A stretch of 64,000 bases of DNA from Cycas panzhihuaensis (Eukaryota; Cycadophyta): assembly GCA_023213395.1 (NCBI GenBank), contig CM041465.1, forward strand, positions 94,805,741 through 94,869,740. Reading direction: 5' to 3'. The notes under the pieces were generated by a model. The model was not told the DNA's origin and made no database searches. It saw nothing but the letters and a program-made list of their open reading frames with translations. Made by a program: the position numbers and the translations under genes. Shown here piece after piece: positions 58,950 through 64,000 of this stretch (position 1 is the first letter of the stretch; each line of letters opens with the position of its first letter).

Positions 58950-61900
58950 TTCTTTAATCACTTAAAGATGGAGACCCTAAGGCTAAGCTACCTTTAGAAC
59001 TATTTAAACTTCACATTTTATAGTGATTTGGTGAAGATATCAGCCACTCGATCTACTATGGGATGGTATTCTAGTTAAATTGTACCATCATGAACTAGTT
59101 CTCTAATCCTGTGGACTTTTATACTTATGTATTTAGTATGATCATGAAATATAAGATTTTTTGTCATGTGGATTATTAATTGATTATCCACATGAAGGCT
59201 GGTAGGACTTGTTTAGGTGATATTCATTGTTTCTAATAATTTTTTAAGCCATATTACCTCCTTGATGGTCATAAAATCAGTAATGTATTTAACTTCGATA
59301 GTTGAATAAGTAACTATCTTGTGTCGTTTGGATCTCCATGATATTAGTGCTGTTCTAAGAAGCATTACATACCCAAATATAGAACTTCCTATATCTTTAT
59401 CTCTTGTAAAGTCTGAGTCTATGTATATAGAAATCTTAAATTCATTATTAGGTTCATATAACAAACCAAATTTGCTAGTTATTTTTAGGTATTTTAACAC
59501 TCAAACTATAGCCCACCATTGATTCTGCTTAGGATTTGTCATGAATCATGCAAGAATGCTGATAGAGTATGCAATATCTAGCTTTGTATTAGTAGTGTAG
59601 ATGAGACTACCTACAAGTTTCCTGTAGAGTGTTATGTCTATATCCCTAGTATTACCATAAGCTAAAAGTTTGGTATCAGGGTCCATAGGTAAAGCCACCA
59701 GATGAGCATCTTCTAAATGAAACTAAGTTAAAAGATCGTTGATGTATTTTTCTTGGGAAAGGAAAAAATTTTCACTCTTTTATGTTAATTTAATTCCTAA
59801 GTAATAATTTCATCAATCTAAGGTCATACAATTCAAACATTTTGCCAAGGTCCTTTTTCAGTTAGCTTATTACCTGTTTACTATTACTTGTTACTAGCAT
59901 ATCATCCATAAAGATTATGAGATAAGTGACTTTATTTTTTTGGCACTTAAGGAATAGCGTTGCATCAATATCTTGGTAGTTATAAATCTTATATCCAAGT
60001 TACCTTATTCTTTCAGACAACTTGGTAAACCAAGCATGAGGGGCTTGTTTAAGGTTGTATAAGGACTTTTTGAGCTTGCAAACCTTATGTTCTTGACCTT
60101 CGATCTTATATCCTTCTTACTGATCCATATAAATTTCTTCTTCAAGATCTCCATTAAGAAATATAGTCTTAATATCAAGCTGGTGGATTTTCTAACCCTT
60201 TTGAGTAGCCAAGGCTATAAGAGTTCTAATTATAGGCCACTTGGTTGTAGGTGTAAAGAATTCATTGTAGTTGATGTGTTCCCTTTCTCTGAATCTTTTA
60301 GCTACCAACCTTACCTTGTGTTTTTCTAGGGTGTTATCTAATTTATATTTATTTTTGAACACCTCTTTATTTTGAACTACCTATCTACTAAGTGATAAAT
60401 TAACAAGCTCCCATGTATCATTTTTTATGAGAGATTGGTATTCTTAATTTATTGCATTTTTCTAAACTATATGTTTCATAGCTTCCTGGTACGAGGGAGG
60501 CTCTTCATTAAGAGTAAGGTGAAATTTTGCTAGTTCAAGATTAGTATATAATGATTCATGTATTCTTATTCTATGGGGACTTTGAGTACTAACTTTGCCC
60601 ACCTCATCTGGTCATATATCCTTATTGAGATGGCAAGCTTCATAAGATCCTTAAGTTAGGAATGAGGTCCTTATTTCCTCAACTTCTTGGTTCTCATCTT
60701 GTTCATTAAAATGATCATTTATGAGGAGGATATTAATACACCTAGGGAAGATGGTCCTTCTACTACTATTTTGCCTTTGTCAATTAAAGTGGAGAGGATG
60801 ACTCTTCCATAATAGCTTTGACTTTATTAACTCTATTATCTTCAAAGGATAGTGTTGGATGTATACTCATCGATTCAAAGTTATAACTTGTATCCTTCAA
60901 TGCTATATTATCAACTTCTAATATTTGGAGTAATTTATGCGTGTCCCCCCTCCTCCAAAAAAAATTTAGAATCTAGACATCATACTTGATAATGCTATTA
61001 TAGTGGCATGAGGGTGTTTTAGGGTCTAATCTAAGCAACTGATCCTCTGTCTCCATAAAAATGACATCTCTGGTAATAATAATTTTTTGTTGTGAAGGTA
61101 TAAAGACCTTATACCTTTTCTTGTCCATAGGGTATTTGATAAAGATGCCTTTGAGTGTCCTTAGTTAGAGTTTATTTCGATGTACATCCAAAATGTGGAC
61201 ATAGCATATAGAGCCAAAAATTTTGAAGTAGTGAATAATGGCGGCTTGTCCTGGCCACTTTTTATTAGGTGATTATCCTTCCTTTAATGGGCTAATAGCA
61301 TTGATCCAATAAACAGTTATTTAGATGGCTTCAACCTATAGGTAGGCAGGTACATTTTTGTATACCAACATAGCTTGAGCCATTTTCATGATTGTCTTAT
61401 TCATATGCTTGGCAACTCCATTTTGCTATAGGGTACCTACTATTATTATTTGATGTTTTATACTGTTATCTTGAAAGTAGCTTTCAAACTTATATGGGGT
61501 ATATTTGCCATCATTAGTAGTTTAAAGACATTTGAGATAATAACCTGACTCTTTTTTAGTGTAGGCTTTGAATACATGGTAGGCTTTATCTTTCTTGTAT
61601 AGAAAAGATAACCATACTTTCCTAGTAAAATCATCAATAAAAGAGATGTAATATAACTTGCCCTTCAATGAAGGAATGGGAATTGGTCTACATAGATTAG
61701 AGTGTACTAATTATAATTGATGGCTTGATTTCCATTGACTTTTAGGAAAGGGTTATTGATGAGATTTGGTAATGATGCAAGCTTCACATTTAAAGGGATT
61801 GGAAGAGAACTTGGGAAGACTTGGAAGAGTGTTACAAAGATATCTAAGTCTATCTATACAAACATGGCCCATGCGAGTATGCCAAAGAGCTTTAGATGAT

Positions 61901-62400
61901 AACACTGGGTGGGTTAGGATGGTGTTAAATGTAAATTCTTCATCACCACAAGGGCTTTAGGTACAATGGGCTTTAGAAGATAGAGGGCCATTTAGTCGAA
62001 AGAGTTTGCTAGTGAGATGTCTAGTCAAGACCACTCAATAAGTTAGAGGATCAATGACTTGGAGAGTATGGTCATTTGTGGTTACACTCATATTAAATCC
62101 ATGAGAGAGAAGTGTGGATAAGGAGAGCAGGTTTTGTTTGAGATTAGATATATACAGGACATCAAGCAATGTAAAATCTCTTAAACTTGGGGGTTTTAGG
62201 TAAATGTTACCAATTCCTTAATAGGTTATTATGATTTATTAACCATGTGAATAATTCCTTAAATATTTGAGTCAAATGTTTGATATAAACTATGATTGTA
62301 TGTCATATGTTGAGTTGCTCCTGTATCCATGATCTACTATTTATCAATTGAAGCAATATTATTTATAATTCTAACAGGAATTGATATTGGTGAAGAGAAT
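58950..62400 (-). pseudogene. J pol: protease, integrase, RT and RNase H (copia)
   Basis: Minus strand from high to low: protease region 'IMDTGATQHMTY'-like text (about 62,300-62,340), pre-integrase near 61,800, integrase 'SFIDDFTRKVWLSFLYKK'-like text with 'LQQNGVAKHMNKTIM' (about 61,400), 'FGSICYVHI'-type text near 61,200, RT from about 60,480 to 59,830, and a 95-codon open RNase H frame at 59,213-59,500: 'DSDFTRDKDIGSSIFGYVM', 'ISWRSKRHKIVTYSTIEVKY' (canonical 'W-SKKQ--VALSSTEAEY'), 'EVIWLKKLLETM'. Stops sit at Gln and Trp codons, so the polyprotein is dead. Confidence 0.75.
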
Positions 62401-62599
62401 TCATAAGTGATATATCCACATCAATCTTTAAAGTATCTTTATGGTTGGTTAATGGAATTTGATGCTAAAGATCCTTAATTCTTTAAAAATATACTTATAC
62501 AAAACCTACATCACTAAATGATTCTTCATAAGTTTCTTCAGTATTGTGAGCTCTATGTTTTGGTTGGAACTTGGCCAACTTATAAGAGGTAATTCTGTA

Positions 62600-63536
62600 A
62601 TCTTTTGTAAAGTGTCATTTATAGGTACATCGATCACATATAATTATTTGATTGTTAATCCCTAAAAGGGTACTAGTTTGACCTAACTATCTTGGTTTTT
62701 ATTGAAGTAACCCTTAGCCTTAAGACTATTGAGGCTATGGCTAAGGGTTTGGTTGATCTTGTGGATGATTTTCTATGTTTCTTCCTCTTCCTCTTACTTG
62801 GTTATTTCCTCTACCACAAGAGGGACCTTGATTCTTTATGTAGCAAGCTTCTTCTTCTACCTCAAAAGCTACATCTAGAAGAGAGTTAAAGGTTACAAAG
62901 TTGGTATCAAAGGTCTTGTCAAATTCTATGATCTTCTTAGTGAGTACTTCAAAGTTAAGTATCTTCAATGTTCCACTAGATTGAAGAATTCTACGCAAGT
63001 TTTTATAATCAGGGACATGTAGGTATGATTGGATCAAGAATGCCCAAGTGATGCATTGGGTCTTAAAATCTTTATTAATTGCTTATTTTATTGTTCGAAG
63101 GAGACTTATTGTCTCATGATCTTGTCACTTCTATATTTTTAATTTGTTCATTTTAAAAATAAGATGAATAAATTCTAAGTCTGACTTAGTATCAGAGTTA
63201 TTCTTGAGAACTTCAAGGACCTTCTAGGCTATATCATGTTTCTCTTTATTAATTAAGTTGTGCAAGCAGTGATCAGTAACTAATAGAATTCCTACACGAA
63301 TCATTTCATCATCTATCTCCCATTATAATTTAGTTGCGACATCTGTAGGAGCTGTTAGAGTAGTTCCACCAGAAGTAGGTGTTGTAGTTGTTATAGGTAT
63401 GATGGGTATAGGTTACAAGTGGGATCTTCAAAAGGCCTTCATACTTTATAGCATTTTTAACTCTAGTATACTATAAATCCTAATTTTCTTTGCCTTTCAA
63501 TATGTAGTTGACATTCTACTCGAATTAAGATGACAT
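62600..63536 (-). pseudogene. J gag (copia)
   Basis: It starts at ATG 63,536. 'KGKENWDLWYTRVKNAIK'-like text near 63,450 (with stops at Trp codons) is the gag N-terminus. The 98-codon open frame 62,741-63,037 ('MIQSYLHVPDYKNLRRIL' ... 'VEEEACYIKNQGPSCGRG') ends in a Gly/Arg-rich nucleic-acid-binding segment. A zinc knuckle follows at about 62,610-62,650, reading CDRCTYK*HFTKDY, with the last Cys changed to Tyr and a stop for Trp or Gly. Confidence 0.65.
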
Positions 63537-64000
63537 GGTGATGATGAAGAAGTTGAAGAGATGATAGAAGTATATGCAATTGACACATATGACTAGTAGA
63601 CGTGACACAGTAGGGATGTAAAAATGAATACTATAATGAGGAGGAAAGCAATGATTAAGTATTTTTTAATAAATATAAAGAAGGAGTATAAATAATGATA
63701 TAAGAATGAAGCCTAATATAGAGATGGCAAAGAATGATGATGTGTCATGCCACTAACCTCTAGCTTATATCCAAATGTAGGTAAGGTTTCTATGCCTAAG
63801 GCTTCTAGTATACGATTAAAGCCTTTATCTATGATACCTACACCTGTGCTTAGTGATGAAATCCAAGTCACAGTAGAGCTGAAGTACTCTTAGTCATCAT
63901 ATACTTTACTAGTGAGCAGCTATATACCTCCTCTGAAGAGTCAAATGGTATGTGTGTATCCCACGGTTATGATAGATATTGTACCAAGTTGATTTTAATC
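63537..64000 (-). other. J leader, no supported gene
   Basis: An AT-rich leader running to the window edge. No primer site or LTR end is visible, so the 5' LTR is beyond 64,000. Confidence 0.5.

Larger units (their letters stand above)
58200..64000 (-). mobile_element. Element J: Ty1/copia element, 5' end outside the window
   Basis: It has a 313-bp 3' LTR at the low end, a PPT, then RNase H, RT, integrase, protease and gag in ascending coordinates (minus strand), with a leader that runs off the right edge. It inserted in the second internal region of I: the homology with copy one stops at 58,199, and TGATA (58,195-58,199) is the expected duplication. Wording differs from B1/C and from H, so it is a third copia lineage here. 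Confidence 0.85.

Overview
The window looks like intergenic heterochromatin from a seed plant with a large, retrotransposon-rich nuclear genome. I found no intact host gene, no tRNA or rRNA gene, no CRISPR array and nothing bacterial. Almost every recognisable stretch belongs to an LTR retrotransposon with plant hallmarks: 5-bp target-site duplications (TSDs), TG...CA long terminal repeats (LTRs), initiator-Met-tRNA primer sites (TGGTATCAGAGC type), Ty1/copia and Ty3/gypsy protein motifs, and a plant mobile domain (PMD) reading frame. The coding regions are broken by stops, mostly TAA/TAG where Gln or Trp is expected. LTR ends are often TA instead of TG or CA. Both fit C-to-T decay of methylated, silenced copies. 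The species cannot be named from this sequence.

The layout is a set of nested insertions, deduced here from LTR pairs, TSDs and interrupted reading frames. (1) 1-2,124: 3' part of A1, a gag-only copia-like element. (2) 2,125-4,037: unassigned AT-rich DNA with a decayed minisatellite and a MITE-like hairpin. (3) 4,038-7,633: copia E (+), cut in its reverse transcriptase (RT) by copia H (-). (4) H starts at 7,634 and runs past the window end; its 3' LTR is split by copia C (-). (5) C spans 8,103-34,205 and carries three younger elements: B1 (+, 11,398-22,140, TSD AAAAG), A2 (-, 22,821-28,083, TSD AGGAT) and G (+, 28,305-32,534, TSD TCATA). B1 itself contains D (-, 17,368-20,390, TSD ATTTA/ATTTG). 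(6) 34,206-36,441: the H pol region, cut in its integrase by gypsy I. (7) 36,442-58,199: I, arranged LTR - internal - LTR - internal, with 3.1-kb LTRs. (8) 58,200 to the end: copia J (-), inserted into the second I internal region.

B1, C, E, H and J show recognisable pol domains and come from autonomous-type copia families, although all are now dead. A1/A2 and D have only a short N-terminal gag. G has gypsy gag and protease only. I has gag and protease, then an antisense PMD reading frame and, just before the 3' LTR, a lone RNase H-like domain, with no RT or integrase seen. These four families would have depended on enzymes from other elements. Element I is the most unusual unit in the window.

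The other unexplained pieces are a degraded coding-like stretch at 25,560-26,411 inside A2, and a small RGG-containing reading frame at 11,951-12,181 inside B1. Both could be captured host-gene fragments, but neither was recognised.
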